Part shown: positions 33,542 to 44,010 of the stretch, piece by piece
Layout of the letters: each line of letters opens with the position of its first letter
Position numbering within the stretch: position 1 is the first letter of the stretch
Origin: JAVBUP01 sp031555175
GTDB lineage: Bacteria > Bacillota_I > Bacilli_A > Erysipelotrichales > Coprobacillaceae
Reading direction: 5' to 3'
Assembly (NCBI GenBank): GCA_031555175.1
Contig: JAVBUP010000019.1
Span: 1 to 64,000, forward strand
DNA: 64,000 bases
Made by a program: the position numbers and the translations under genes
The notes under the pieces: model-generated
What the model was told of the DNA's origin: nothing
The model's input: only the letters and a program-made list of their open reading frames with translations
Database searches by the model: none

Positions 33542-33583
33542 AAAAATAATAATTTTTGTTAACATAGTGATGAGGTGATGCAT

Positions 33584-36500
33584 ATGAAACGAGTTTTTAT
33601 AACGTTTATGCTGTTCATCGTTGGGTTTAACTCAATTGCCCAAGTGTTTTCAGCAAGTAGCAAATTTTCTAAAACGTCAGTTTTTTCAGATAATATTAGC
33701 ACAGTTTCTTCAAAAGAAGTTGGTGTAGAAACATTGGATGGCGTTAGTGATAATCTAATTTTTATGGGAGAAAATATGCTCACTGTCACGAATACAGCGT
33801 ATTCTTTCATTAAATTTTCATATAAAATTAGTGATTATGTAGTCATTGATGATGTCGACGGTGATGGGGTAAAAGATATTGCTATAATTCTAGCTAATTC
33901 GGATATTATGCATAACGTGTTTGTATACTCTGGTAAAACCGGTTCGAAAATATGGTCAATTGCGTTAAGTACAACAATTGATCATCCTACACAAGCCTTA
34001 CAAGAATATTCTTTAGATTTGTATAAAATCGCTTTATTAGATAACAACAACCTCGCAATAATAAGTGATTACTCTGTATTTTTAATTGACAGTTTATCAG
34101 GAAATATAACTGGAAAATATAATGCAGGTTCAAATATTTGGTCAATTAAAAATGTTGATGAAAGCAGTTTTATTATAGGATGCCAAAATGGAAAGGTTGT
34201 TGCACTTAATAGCGATGATGCTGAGCAACAGTGGCAAAATAAACTTACCAAAACTTTGGAGTTTTCGCATCAACGTCAGAACTTTAAAATGAATCAAAGT
34301 ATCTACGATTTATTAGTTGTAGATAATAAAGTTTATGCAACTGCACAAGATGGTAGGCTGTATATACTAGATGGTGATAATGGTAAACTATTACATACTC
34401 AGATAATCATAGATATTAGCGAAGAAGCTATGCAGAATCTATATATTGATAATGGAACTTTAGATGATAACAAAGTATTTAATATATCTGAAATTGGAAA
34501 GACACATCCTAATTTTATGGCTTATAAGTTACAATCTTTGGATGATGAAAGAATAATTATTGCTAGTAATTTTGGAAATTCAAATCTTAAGAGCGGAAGT
34601 AAATCTCTTAATGCAAGTTTAATGATACCCACTATTCAAATTTACAATCTGAAAGCAAATGCAATTGAGGCTAAATATGAGAATAGCAGTCTTGGATTAA
34701 CACATACTGCTCCTTTAATATCAACAGGAGAAAATGGAAGTAAAGAAATATTACTGTTAAGTAGAGGATCAAAATCACTGTGCAAAGTTCTTAAACTTTC
34801 TACATCATTGTCAGTTGTCGAAGAAATTCAGACAAATTTGAAAACAAGCGATAAAATGCTTTTAGTTAGATTTAATGACAAATACTTGTATCAATGGTTG
34901 TATGATCAGACAGTAGAGATAAGTAGCAATTTTGATAATCAACGAGTAATAGACAACACTAGTTATTATATACCATTAGTGTACGATAGAAATAATTACC
35001 TATTAGTTAGGCAAGATAACAACAATAAAAATCCAATATCAGTACTGCGATATTTTCAAAACGACACAAATAATTATCTTTGGGATTTCGACTTTGTAGG
35101 CGAAGGAATTGGTTCAATTATTGATGTTCAAAGTTATCAAGATAATGATGGCGATGGATTTGATGATTTTATATGTGTAGGATTGGTAGATAGTAACAGT
35201 AGTTTAATAAGTAAAAGACCAGTAATCTTTGAAATTGGTTCAAAAGATGGCAAAATTAACAGTATGTATAAACTAACATTCAACGATTTGGTGAAAATTC
35301 ATTATAATACTATTAATTTATTAGGAATGAATGAGGAAATTAGTTTATTAGTGTATATGCGCATTGATATTATGGATGATTTTAACAATGATGGCTATGC
35401 AGAAATACTTCTCGATGATATTGCAATAATCGATGGTAAATCTAAAAAACCAATTCATATTTTGGAAACACCTGCCTATTATTACTATGATAATGATGGT
35501 GATGGTATTGCTGAAATAGCAAAAATAATTGATGGGATAACATATGTATTTGCTCCTAATGTTAATTGTACTACCACTAATTGTACTGTTAACTATGAAA
35601 TGGTGCCTGGTGGATCAAAGATAAATCGTTATGAAGATGATTTTCCATTTTATAGGGATCTTCAAGTAGGCGATTATAATCTTGATGGCATCAAGGATTA
35701 TGGAGTAGCAGAAGTTGATGAGAATGGAAATCAGTATTTTGGAATTTACTCGGGGAAGGATTATTCTCATATTATGGATATCTTTATGGATGAATCTAAA
35801 CCATGGGGAAGCACTATTTACGATCTGGGGATTGATCTTGATGGTGATGGAATTAGCGAATATATTTCAGCTTCTCCATCTAAGAGCGGTCTTGATATCT
35901 TTAGCAGCAAAGATCATAGTTTAATAAACTCATTTGTAACCAAATATAATGGCGATTGGACTTCATTTGATCGTGAAATTGATGAATCTATATCTAAAGA
36001 ATATAATTCATTTCCAGTTAATGTTGGTAGAGTATTTGGCTATCCAAATCATTTTATAGTAGATGATCAAAATGGTGATGGAGAAAAAGAATTATTAGTT
36101 TATGGCATTTATCGTGAAAATGGTAAAAATTATCCATGCGTATACTTATATTCACTAGATAATCAAGAACCATTAGCGATAATTAAAAATGATATTCCTG
36201 CAGCAATTTCAGTGGAGACAGAAAAATATATTGTAGATGAAATATCAGCAGTTTATAGAGCTGATGATAATACATTTATTTTCATATCCCCATATGGGAT
36301 AGATACAGTCTTTAATTTAGAGAAAAAAGAGTTTCAATTCGCATTTGCACATAACGCTTTGGGCTATATAGAATTAAATAATTCTATATTGCTTGGGCAA
36401 GCAGATGTTAAAATTGGCTTAACTGATTATAATTTAGGGCAGCAGTTAAAGTTTATTAATGATGTACAACCATTAAAGATTAATAATATAGAAAGTGGTC

Positions 36501-36823
36501 AAACTGTAAAATCTGGATTTGATATTGATATTGATTTAGCAGCTACTGATATATCAGTGTTAAAAGTACTTTATAAAGGGGAACCTATTGCAAGTAGTAC
36601 AACTGGAAGCATATCAGTATTACTCCCTGTTGGACAACAAGAAATTACAATTATTGGCTATAGTGAAACAGGATTACTATACTCTAGAACACTATCGGTC
36701 AATGTAAAGAAACCAATATTATCGTTGCTAATCCATATTGTGGTATCAATTGTTATGGGTGGAGTTGTGATAACTCTTACTAATTTGACAAAAATAAGAA
36801 AAAGATTTTTATTAAATAAATAA
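33584..36823 (+). CDS. membrane-anchored propeller/FG-GAP-like surface protein, copy 1
   Basis: 1079 residues from the ATG at 33584 (GAGGTGAT upstream). Signal peptide (about 1-21), a PQQ-like propeller region (VYSGKTGSKIWSI, IIGCQNGKVVALN, YILDGDNGKLL), then seven DxDxDG-type calcium loops (VDGDGVKD, DNDGDGFDD, FNNDGYAE, DNDGDGIAE, YNLDGIKD, DLDGDGISE, DQNGDGEKE) as in FG-GAP/integrin-like blades. A CTTTNC motif may form a disulfide. The C-terminal Ig-like domain is followed by one membrane helix and a basic tail (KIRKRFLLNK). The protein should face outward. Paralogue of the next gene with identical length. Function unknown; ABC partner genes follow. Confidence 0.82.
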   Translation: MKRVFITFMLFIVGFNSIAQVFSASSKFSKTSVFSDNISTVSSKEVGVETLDGVSDNLIFMGENMLTVTNTAYSFIKFSYKISDYVVIDDVDGDGVKDIAIILANSDIMHNVFVYSGKTGSKIWSIALSTTIDHPTQALQEYSLDLYKIALLDNNNLAIISDYSVFLIDSLSGNITGKYNAGSNIWSIKNVDESSFIIGCQNGKVVALNSDDAEQQWQNKLTKTLEFSHQRQNFKMNQSIYDLLVVDNKVYATAQDGRLYILDGDNGKLLHTQIIIDISEEAMQNLYIDNGTLDDNKVFNISEIGKTHPNFMAYKLQSLDDERIIIASNFGNSNLKSGSKSLNASLMIPTIQIYNLKANAIEAKYENSSLGLTHTAPLISTGENGSKEILLLSRGSKSLCKVLKLSTSLSVVEEIQTNLKTSDKMLLVRFNDKYLYQWLYDQTVEISSNFDNQRVIDNTSYYIPLVYDRNNYLLVRQDNNNKNPISVLRYFQNDTNNYLWDFDFVGEGIGSIIDVQSYQDNDGDGFDDFICVGLVDSNSSLISKRPVIFEIGSKDGKINSMYKLTFNDLVKIHYNTINLLGMNEEISLLVYMRIDIMDDFNNDGYAEILLDDIAIIDGKSKKPIHILETPAYYYYDNDGDGIAEIAKIIDGITYVFAPNVNCTTTNCTVNYEMVPGGSKINRYEDDFPFYRDLQVGDYNLDGIKDYGVAEVDENGNQYFGIYSGKDYSHIMDIFMDESKPWGSTIYDLGIDLDGDGISEYISASPSKSGLDIFSSKDHSLINSFVTKYNGDWTSFDREIDESISKEYNSFPVNVGRVFGYPNHFIVDDQNGDGEKELLVYGIYRENGKNYPCVYLYSLDNQEPLAIIKNDIPAAISVETEKYIVDEISAVYRADDNTFIFISPYGIDTVFNLEKKEFQFAFAHNALGYIELNNSILLGQADVKIGLTDYNLGQQLKFINDVQPLKINNIESGQTVKSGFDIDIDLAATDISVLKVLYKGEPIASSTTGSISVLLPVGQQEITIIGYSETGLLYSRTLSVNVKKPILSLLIHIVVSIVMGGVVITLTNLTKIRKRFLLNK

Positions 36824-36853
36824 TAAGGAAATAAAAAGTTTGGGGTGAGGAAA

Positions 36854-39800
36854 ATGAAAAAAGTTTTTTGTATACTCATTTTAATTGTGGTGGCATTTCA
36901 GTCAATTAATATTGTAAGTGCTGATGTAAGTTCAAATGCTATTCAAAAGGACACGATAAGTAGTTATATTGATGGAGCGTCATCTAAAGAGGTAGTTATA
37001 GAATCACTTAATGGCCATGATGAAAATATTATAATATGTAATGAAAGTAAATTGACTATCACAAACACTATTTATGGTGTTATTGAGTCGAATTTCACGA
37101 TTGCAGATTATACAGTAATTGAAGACATAGATGATGATGGGATAAAGGATATTGTACTTGCTATGGCAAGCACTAATGAATTTCCTAATATGTATGTTTA
37201 CTCAGGTGCTACTGGTCAATTAATATATAATTATAGGTTAGCTACTACTATGGATCATGAGAGCCTTGGGGTTACTGTGCATGCTTATGAGCTCACACAA
37301 GTTATTGCATTACATAATAACAATGTAGCGATTATCTCAGATTATAGTGTCTATCTTTTTGATGTTGTTAATCAAGAATTAGTTGGCAGCTATTTTGCAG
37401 ATAATAACATTTGGACTGTGAAGAATCTAGATGATAATAACTTTATAATTGGCTCTCAGGATGGGATGGTTGTGGCTTTAAGTAGTGAGACAGCTAAAGT
37501 TAAATGGAAGAGGCAACTTACTGATAAACTATCATTTACACATGAAAGAGTGGCTTATAAACTTGATATCAATGTTTATGATATGTTAGTAGCTCATGAA
37601 AAAGTTTATGTGACAACGCAAGATGGTAAACTACATATTTTAGATATGCAAACAGGACAAACTTATGATATACAGGTAATTGCTGATATAGATGAGGAAA
37701 CAATGAAACAGTTTATGATAAATAATACTGTTAAGGATACTAATGGAAAAATTGGCATTTATCCTCTTAGTAAGGAACATCAAGATTTTTTCAACTACAC
37801 ACTACTAGAGGCAGGAGATAATGTACTTGTTATTAGTAATTTTGGAAATAAATATAATGGAACTTCTGGTAAAAGCCTAAGAAGTGATTTGAAGCAATCA
37901 ATACTTCAATTATATAATGCGAGTAAAAAAGAAATAGTATCAAACGTAAATGTACAAAAAAAGGATATTACATTTACTAAGCCGTTTATTAGCATAAATG
38001 AGAGTGGAAATGAAGTAATAGGAGTTATCGATAGTAGGGGTAATAACAGTTTAGAATTAAAGTTTTTTTCAGCAAGTAATTTAGAACTTGTTAGTACTAA
38101 AACTGTTCAATTCTCTACCGCTGTATCATCACGTTTGCATTTAATTCCATACCAGGATCGTTATATTTTACAAGACATTGGTAAGGATTCATACTATGTA
38201 GACAAAGAGCTGACACAGGTTACCACATCAGTAAATGCCGGCTTATCTATAGGTGTCTATAAAGTAAATTCTGATGAATACTATCTCTTGGGAGTTGGCG
38301 ATAATGTCCAGTTTCAATCATTTTCTTATTATCCAATTAATGGAATTGATAAGAAGTGGACATTTGATGCTCAAGAATATGATTTTTCCAATATATATGG
38401 GTTTTGGGAGTATTCGGATCATGATGGCGATGGTTTACAAGATTTTATCGGAATCGCAAGAAGGTACAATAACTATTTGTCAAGTTTAGTTGTATTTGAA
38501 GTTAGCTCGAAAGATGGAAAAATAATTAATGAGTTATCAATTAATGAAGCGTATATAAATAAATATATTGATAGTAGTAATTTGCCCTCTTTTTTCAAAT
38601 CAGGTTATTATAATTTAGAAGTAGGTGGAGACTATAATAATGATGGATATGATGAAATTATACTTAACAACGTGATAATTTTGGATGGAAAATCAAAAAA
38701 ATTCCTACATTACTTTGGTCAAATAGAAGGATATAATGATGTGAATAATGATGGAGTCGTGGATAGAATTGAAGTAATCAATGGTATGTATAGAGTAATG
38801 ATTTCAAATATTTCATGTACAACAACTTCATGTTCTATAAACTATACTCCTAGCGGTGATGGGGCAAAATACATTAATCATAAAAATGATAAAATGTTTA
38901 TTAAGCACTCAAATATTGGTGACTATAACTTTGATGGCGTTCAAGATGTCGCTGTTAGCAATTATGATGATAATGGTATTCAGTTTTACTCAGTTCATTC
39001 TGGGGTAGATTTTACTCATTTATTTGATATCCACTATAATGATGAGATAATATGGGGAAGTTATATTATCCCATTAGGAGTCGATTTGGATGGGGATGGA
39101 ATTAGTGAATTAATGACTGGGTATGCTATTGGCGAGGGATATGACATATTTAGTAGTAAGGATTTAAGCAAGATTACTTCATTTACTAGTGTACATAGTG
39201 GTGAATGGGGTAATTTCAATAGAGATGTCGAGGATAAATTTACAAAGGGTGGAACAATTGAAAATCCAGTATACTTTAATAACAATAAACAACTTGCAAT
39301 TTATGTATTAAGTTTTAATACATATTTTGTAGATGACCAAAATGGAGATGGGGTAAAAGATTTCTTGATTTGTGGGACATCAATTGAAAACGGCAATAAA
39401 ATGCCATACATATACTTATACTCGTATGATAGTCTTGAGCCTATAAAGAAAGTCAATATGATGACATATTATAATTATGGTGACACTTATTCGACAGGTA
39501 CAATAAGCAGTGTAATGTCTTTTAGTAGGATAGAAAATAGCGACAGTAAATTTGGAATACACACTCAAAGTGGTTCGATATTATTGTATGATATTAATAA
39601 TTTTGATTCAATAATATCACTTGGAGCTAATGTTACATCACTCTATGAACTTTCAGAAAATTCATTAATTTTTAATAGCCTAACAAAGGATAGGATGTTT
39701 AGTGCTGCGGTAAATGTAATTAGCGACTATTCTTATCTTAAGTTTAATAATTTCACCGATGGACAGACAATTAAATCAGGCTATAAGCTAAATGTAGATA

Positions 39801-40093
39801 CTCAGAGCAACAAACTTGTATTATTAAAAGCATTTTATAAAGGACAAGCTATTAGTTATAGTACTTCTAACTCATTAGAGTTATTTTTGCCAGAAGGAGC
39901 ACAAGAAGTGATAATAGTAGGCTATAGTGATACAGGTACAGTAATGACTAAAACAATTAATGTAATTGTAAAGAAATCAATGGTTACGTCAGTATTACAC
40001 GCAATAATGGCATTGCTATTTATAGCTGTGATTTATATTTTAGCTAATTCAAAGAAGTATCGAAATAGATATTGGTTAGGGGGTAGAAAGTAA
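36854..40093 (+). CDS. membrane-anchored propeller/FG-GAP-like surface protein, copy 2
   Basis: 1079 residues, exactly the length of the preceding gene, from the ATG at 36854 (GGGGTGAGG upstream). Signal peptide about 1-20, the same propeller region (VYSGATGQLIYNY, IIGSQDGMVVALS, HILDMQTGQ), the same seven DxDxDG loops in the same order, the same CTTTxC motif, the GQT(V/I)KSG-initiated Ig-like domain, a C-terminal membrane helix and the basic tail. The two copies are clearly a tandem duplication with wide divergence, suggesting a heterodimer or distinct ligands. The stop overlaps the ATG of the ABC ATPase (TAATG), so expression is coupled. Confidence 0.82.
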   Translation: MKKVFCILILIVVAFQSINIVSADVSSNAIQKDTISSYIDGASSKEVVIESLNGHDENIIICNESKLTITNTIYGVIESNFTIADYTVIEDIDDDGIKDIVLAMASTNEFPNMYVYSGATGQLIYNYRLATTMDHESLGVTVHAYELTQVIALHNNNVAIISDYSVYLFDVVNQELVGSYFADNNIWTVKNLDDNNFIIGSQDGMVVALSSETAKVKWKRQLTDKLSFTHERVAYKLDINVYDMLVAHEKVYVTTQDGKLHILDMQTGQTYDIQVIADIDEETMKQFMINNTVKDTNGKIGIYPLSKEHQDFFNYTLLEAGDNVLVISNFGNKYNGTSGKSLRSDLKQSILQLYNASKKEIVSNVNVQKKDITFTKPFISINESGNEVIGVIDSRGNNSLELKFFSASNLELVSTKTVQFSTAVSSRLHLIPYQDRYILQDIGKDSYYVDKELTQVTTSVNAGLSIGVYKVNSDEYYLLGVGDNVQFQSFSYYPINGIDKKWTFDAQEYDFSNIYGFWEYSDHDGDGLQDFIGIARRYNNYLSSLVVFEVSSKDGKIINELSINEAYINKYIDSSNLPSFFKSGYYNLEVGGDYNNDGYDEIILNNVIILDGKSKKFLHYFGQIEGYNDVNNDGVVDRIEVINGMYRVMISNISCTTTSCSINYTPSGDGAKYINHKNDKMFIKHSNIGDYNFDGVQDVAVSNYDDNGIQFYSVHSGVDFTHLFDIHYNDEIIWGSYIIPLGVDLDGDGISELMTGYAIGEGYDIFSSKDLSKITSFTSVHSGEWGNFNRDVEDKFTKGGTIENPVYFNNNKQLAIYVLSFNTYFVDDQNGDGVKDFLICGTSIENGNKMPYIYLYSYDSLEPIKKVNMMTYYNYGDTYSTGTISSVMSFSRIENSDSKFGIHTQSGSILLYDINNFDSIISLGANVTSLYELSENSLIFNSLTKDRMFSAAVNVISDYSYLKFNNFTDGQTIKSGYKLNVDTQSNKLVLLKAFYKGQAISYSTSNSLELFLPEGAQEVIIVGYSDTGTVMTKTINVIVKKSMVTSVLHAIMALLFIAVIYILANSKKYRNRYWLGGRK

Positions 40094-41022
40094 TGAGTGA
40101 ATATATTGTAGAAGTTAATGGGCTCTATAAGAAATTTGGAGATTTGATGGCAATTAACGATTTGAGTTTCAATTTAGAAGCTGGTAAAATATATGGATTC
40201 ATTGGTCCTAATGGCGCAGGTAAGACTACAACAATGTGTTTGTTGCTGGGTTTAATTCACCCTAGTTCAGGTAATGGTTATATCGGCGGACATCCGCTAG
40301 GCTCTGTAGAGGCAAAAAGGTTATTAGGATATGCACCTGAGTTTTCTGCTTTCTATACAGATTTAAGTTGTATTGATTATTTAGTATATATGGGAGAGTT
40401 AAGCGGACTAAACTATAAAGAAGCATATAACAAATCTATGGAATTAATCAAATTCATGAATTTAGAGGATTCTAAAGACCGTAAAGTAGTAAAGTTTAGC
40501 ACTGGGATGAAGAAGAAGGTTGGACTTGCTTGTGCAATGATTCATGATCCTGAAGTTTTGTTATTAGATGAGCCCACTGCAAATCTTGATCCAACAACTC
40601 GAATGGAAATACTGGATTTATTAAAAAAATTAGTAAAAGAAAAGAAAATGACTGTTTTAATTAGTTCCCATGTTCTAACTGAATTAGCACTTATTGTCAC
40701 TGATGTAATTATGATTAACAAAGGGAAATATGTCATCAGTGGTGATGTAAAGTCAATTAGCAGAAAGTTTAGTTCAGGGAAAGTTATTGCGTCTTCTGAT
40801 AATAATGAACTTCTTGTTAAGCTATTAAAAGATAATAAGAATGTTATTGAGATAGAGCTTGAGGCGGATGATCTAGTGATATCATGTGAAAATCCAAATG
40901 ATATATTACGTGATTTAACTGGACTGGCTCATGATAACTCAATCTTGTTATTTAAAGTATCTGAAGATAAAGCATCACTGGATAGTATCTATAAAGATCT
41001 ATTAATGGGGGGTGAACAATAA
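40093..41022 (+). CDS. ABC transporter ATP-binding protein
   Basis: 309 residues. Walker A GPNGAGKTTT, signature FSTGMKKKVGLA, Walker B VLLLDEPTANLDP and switch His in LISSHVLTEL define a canonical ABC-2 exporter ATPase of the CcmA/NatA type, with a C-terminal accessory domain of about 90 residues. Coupled by TAATG overlaps both to the surface protein upstream and to the permease downstream. Its substrate is unknown. Fixed coupling with the two propeller proteins argues that all four act together. Confidence 0.92.
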   Translation: MSEYIVEVNGLYKKFGDLMAINDLSFNLEAGKIYGFIGPNGAGKTTTMCLLLGLIHPSSGNGYIGGHPLGSVEAKRLLGYAPEFSAFYTDLSCIDYLVYMGELSGLNYKEAYNKSMELIKFMNLEDSKDRKVVKFSTGMKKKVGLACAMIHDPEVLLLDEPTANLDPTTRMEILDLLKKLVKEKKMTVLISSHVLTELALIVTDVIMINKGKYVISGDVKSISRKFSSGKVIASSDNNELLVKLLKDNKNVIEIELEADDLVISCENPNDILRDLTGLAHDNSILLFKVSEDKASLDSIYKDLLMGGEQ

Positions 41023-41942
41023 TGAAAGCCGTATTTATAAGAACACTTACAACAATGTTTAGACCAATTAACACTATCTTATACTTCTTAATTAGTACGA
41101 TTGGAATAGTTGTAATCGCGATTTTCTCGCAAAAGGATTTTAAGGCAATGGAATTTTATATTCGTCAATTCCAAATGTCTTCAATCCAAATGTTTTATTT
41201 ATTAATATTCTTTTGGTTTTGTGGTATTCTCTTAACTTTATCAATTATCGTGCACTCTTCTGGTGTTTTCTCGACAGAAGAGAGTGAAGGTACAATGAGA
41301 ATCTTATTAAGCAAACCTATCAAGCGATATGATATGGTACTAGGTAAACTATTAGGAGTATTTGTTGGTCATTTAATCTATATTTCATCTTCAGTATTAT
41401 TCGCGGTTATTATTTATGGGATTATAAGTGGTATGGACCCTGATATATATAGCTATATTGCTAAACAAGTGCCATTCTTTATCCTTTATGGGGTATTAAT
41501 CTCTTACTGCGTTTCATCAGTTGGCTACTTTCTATCATCGTTATTTAAGAAAAGAATTGTTTCAATTGTATTTTTAGCAATCTTCTTAGTTGTAGTATTC
41601 GGCGCATTTCCAATGCTTAGAATGACTATCTCCCAATATACATATGAAACATTCCACCTATATATATTTGATATCAATTACCATCTTGGCCAAATCTTTA
41701 CATCGTTGTCTAATCTGTTAACAAATACAACTTTTGGCAATGCTGGTAAACAGATTATGTCTGTGTTCATGGGTACATATAAACTAGTACCATTTGATCC
41801 AGATTTATCAACTATTACTAACAGCTTATTTATAGAATCAAATTATATTAATGGATTATTGTTATTATTTTCATACTTAGGTATTTCGACTGGTTTATAC
41901 TATATGGTATTTTTACGAATGGGTAAAAAAGATATTAGTTAA
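41022..41942 (+). CDS. ABC-2 type permease
   Basis: 306 residues with six membrane segments. The loop STEESEGTMRILLSKPIKRYDMVLGKLLG after the second segment is the classic ABC-2 coupling region (E-x-x-x-G-T-x-x-x-L-x-x-P). A long extracytoplasmic loop between the last two helices (about residues 200-270) is unusually large for NosY-like permeases and could contact the anchored surface proteins. Start overlaps the ATPase stop as TAATG. Last gene of the unit; no clear terminator seen. Confidence 0.88.
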   Translation: MKAVFIRTLTTMFRPINTILYFLISTIGIVVIAIFSQKDFKAMEFYIRQFQMSSIQMFYLLIFFWFCGILLTLSIIVHSSGVFSTEESEGTMRILLSKPIKRYDMVLGKLLGVFVGHLIYISSSVLFAVIIYGIISGMDPDIYSYIAKQVPFFILYGVLISYCVSSVGYFLSSLFKKRIVSIVFLAIFLVVVFGAFPMLRMTISQYTYETFHLYIFDINYHLGQIFTSLSNLLTNTTFGNAGKQIMSVFMGTYKLVPFDPDLSTITNSLFIESNYINGLLLLFSYLGISTGLYYMVFLRMGKKDIS

Positions 41943-42050
41943 ACATTAAATTAAGTTAGTATTGATTTAAGTAAATGGATTATTAGTGGCTATAAAAGCG
42001 GGTTGTTTTGATATTGAAAATATTAATAACTTATTGCAGGAGGAGTAGAT

Positions 42051-42395
42051 ATGCAGGAAACATTATTGAATAATTTGAGTAATAACAGTAGTTTGTCAGA
42101 AATACAAGACTACATAAAAAAACAAATTGAGATTAGAGGCTTTGGAAATCAGCCAGTAGAACAACAGTTATTATTGCTTATTGAAGAAGTTGGAGAACTG
42201 GCGAAGGCAATAAGAAAAGATCATTCAAATATGACGGTTGACCAAAGTAAGTTGCAAAACTATAGTAGCAGCGAGAATGAATTAGCAGATGTATTTATTG
42301 TTCTATTATCAATTTGCGGTAATCTCGATATTGATTTGTTTACTGCATTAGTTAATAAGGAGCGAGAAAATATCAATAGAAAGTGGAGTAAGTAG
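42051..42395 (+). CDS. MazG-like nucleotide pyrophosphohydrolase
   Basis: 114 residues, a single MazG/all-alpha NTP-PPase domain that hydrolyses (d)NTPs to monophosphates, often as a house-cleaning enzyme. The metal-binding E-x-x-E motif is EEVGELAKAI and the second acidic motif E-x-x-D is ENELADVFI. Short size matches the dimeric MazG-like/RS21-C6 group. GGAGGAG precedes the ATG. Stands alone between the ABC operon and the CNNM gene. Confidence 0.85.
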   Translation: MQETLLNNLSNNSSLSEIQDYIKKQIEIRGFGNQPVEQQLLLLIEEVGELAKAIRKDHSNMTVDQSKLQNYSSSENELADVFIVLLSICGNLDIDLFTALVNKERENINRKWSK

Positions 42396-42509
42396 ATTAT
42401 AGAAGATTATACTGGCTATATTAATTGTATATTTAGTATTTTAGTTTAGTAATATTAAAGTGTCGTATCATATTAATTAATATATATATACTGTAAATGC
42501 ATATGAAAA

Positions 42510-42538
42510 TAGACAATATATATAATATATGCTATAAT
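42510..42538 (+). promoter_or_regulatory. promoter of the CNNM-family gene
   Basis: TAGACA (42510-42515), 17-base spacer, TATAAT (42533-42538). Confidence 0.65.
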
Positions 42539-42587
42539 TTATTGCATAAAAAAAATTAGATTATTTTATCTTTAGGAGGATATGAAT

Positions 42588-43931
42588 TTGTCAGACCAGG
42601 GGCCCATATTGTGGCAGATATTATTACAAATTTTCTTGATTGCGTTAAATGCGATTTTTGCTTGTGCAGAAATAGCTGTTATTTCATTTAACGACAATAA
42701 GCTTGCTAGATTAGCAGAAACAGGGGATAAGCGTGCAAAGCGTTTAACCATACTGACTGACCAACCATCTCGCTTTTTAGCGACTATACAAGTAGGGATT
42801 ACACTAGCTGGGTTTTTAGGGAGTGCGTTTGCAGCTGATAACTTTGCAGAATACTTAGTTAATTTTCTGTTATCTGTAGGGATTAGTATGTCAGAAAGTA
42901 GTCTTCGTACTATATCTGTATTATTAATTACTATTATATTATCGTACTTTACATTAATCTTTGGAGAACTTGTACCAAAACGAATTGCGATGCGTAAAGC
43001 TGAAGGAGTAGCGCTAGCAATGTCTGGATTGATTTATGTTGTTGCGAAAATATTCGCGCCAATAGTTTCATTCTTAACATTTTCAACTAATTCAATTTTG
43101 AGATTGCTTGGGATTGATCCATTTGCAGATGATGAAGAAGTAACTGAGGAAGAAATCCGTATGATGGTTGATGCTGGTAGTGAAACCGGGGCAATTGATG
43201 CGGAAGAAAAAGAATTTATTCATAATATCTTTGAATTTGATAATTTAACAGCTGAAGACATTATGACTCATAGAGTTGATGTTGTAGTGTTGTGGATTGA
43301 TGATTCAATGAAAGAATGGGATAAAATCATTGTAGAAAATAAAAATACAATGTATCCAATTTGTAAAGATGATATGGATGATATAGTAGGTGTATTAAAC
43401 GCTAAGGATTACTTTAGGTTAAAAGATAAGAGTCGTGAGAGCGTAATGGAAAATGCAGTTAGAAAACCACAATTAGTTCCGGAAACAGTTTATATTGATG
43501 TCTTATTTAGAAATATGAAAATAAATAAAAATCACTTTGCAATTGTATTTGATGAATATGGTGGGTTAAGTGGAATTATAACTATGAATGATATCCTTGA
43601 ACAGTTAGTTGGGGATTTAGAAGATGATGCTAGTATTCCTGAGGATATTCCATTAATTGAAAAAATTGATGAAAACACGTGGGATATTCATGGTACTGCT
43701 GAATTAGAAGAAGTCGCAACTGCAATTGGAATACCTTTACCAATTGATGAATATGATTCATTTGGTGGGATGGTATTTGGGTTGTTAGGTAATATTCCTG
43801 AAGATGGTACACAACCAATACTAAATGAATATGGATTAAATATTCAAGTAGTTGAAATCAAAGATCATCGCATTGAAAAGTCATTAGTAAGTAAAGTAAT
43901 TACTAAAGACAATCAAGAAAAAGAAGATTAG
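42588..43931 (+). CDS. CNNM/CorC-type transporter with CBS domains (hemolysin-like)
   Basis: About 447 residues. DUF21/CNNM membrane domain (residues 1-190, four hydrophobic segments, with LIFGELVPKRIAMR), a tandem CBS pair (about 210-335), and a C-terminal CorC_HlyC domain (SIPEDIPLIEKIDENTWDIHG region). The family transports or regulates Mg2+. I place the start at the TTG at 42588, 8 bases after AGGAGG; the ATG at 42582 leaves only 2 bases after the ribosome binding site. It has its own promoter and terminator. Confidence 0.92.
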   Translation: MSDQGPILWQILLQIFLIALNAIFACAEIAVISFNDNKLARLAETGDKRAKRLTILTDQPSRFLATIQVGITLAGFLGSAFAADNFAEYLVNFLLSVGISMSESSLRTISVLLITIILSYFTLIFGELVPKRIAMRKAEGVALAMSGLIYVVAKIFAPIVSFLTFSTNSILRLLGIDPFADDEEVTEEEIRMMVDAGSETGAIDAEEKEFIHNIFEFDNLTAEDIMTHRVDVVVLWIDDSMKEWDKIIVENKNTMYPICKDDMDDIVGVLNAKDYFRLKDKSRESVMENAVRKPQLVPETVYIDVLFRNMKINKNHFAIVFDEYGGLSGIITMNDILEQLVGDLEDDASIPEDIPLIEKIDENTWDIHGTAELEEVATAIGIPLPIDEYDSFGGMVFGLLGNIPEDGTQPILNEYGLNIQVVEIKDHRIEKSLVSKVITKDNQEKED

Positions 43932-43941
43932 TATTTTATGA

Positions 43942-43980
43942 CAATCTTAGTTGAGTAAAATTGACTAGATTGTTTTTTTA
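43942..43980 (+). terminator. terminator after the CNNM-family gene
   Basis: ACAATCTTAGT (43942-43952) pairs with ACTAGATTGT (to 43974) with one mismatch, loop of about 12 bases, followed by seven T. Confidence 0.8.
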
Positions 43981-43985
43981 AAAAG

Positions 43986-44010
43986 AAAAACTCCCGTTTT
44001 TGGGAGTTTT
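43986..44010 (-). terminator. terminator of the CofE-like gene
   Basis: On the minus strand AAAACTCCC (44010-44002) pairs with GGGAGTTTTT (43995-43986) across an AAAAAC loop, then CTTTTT. Confidence 0.88.
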
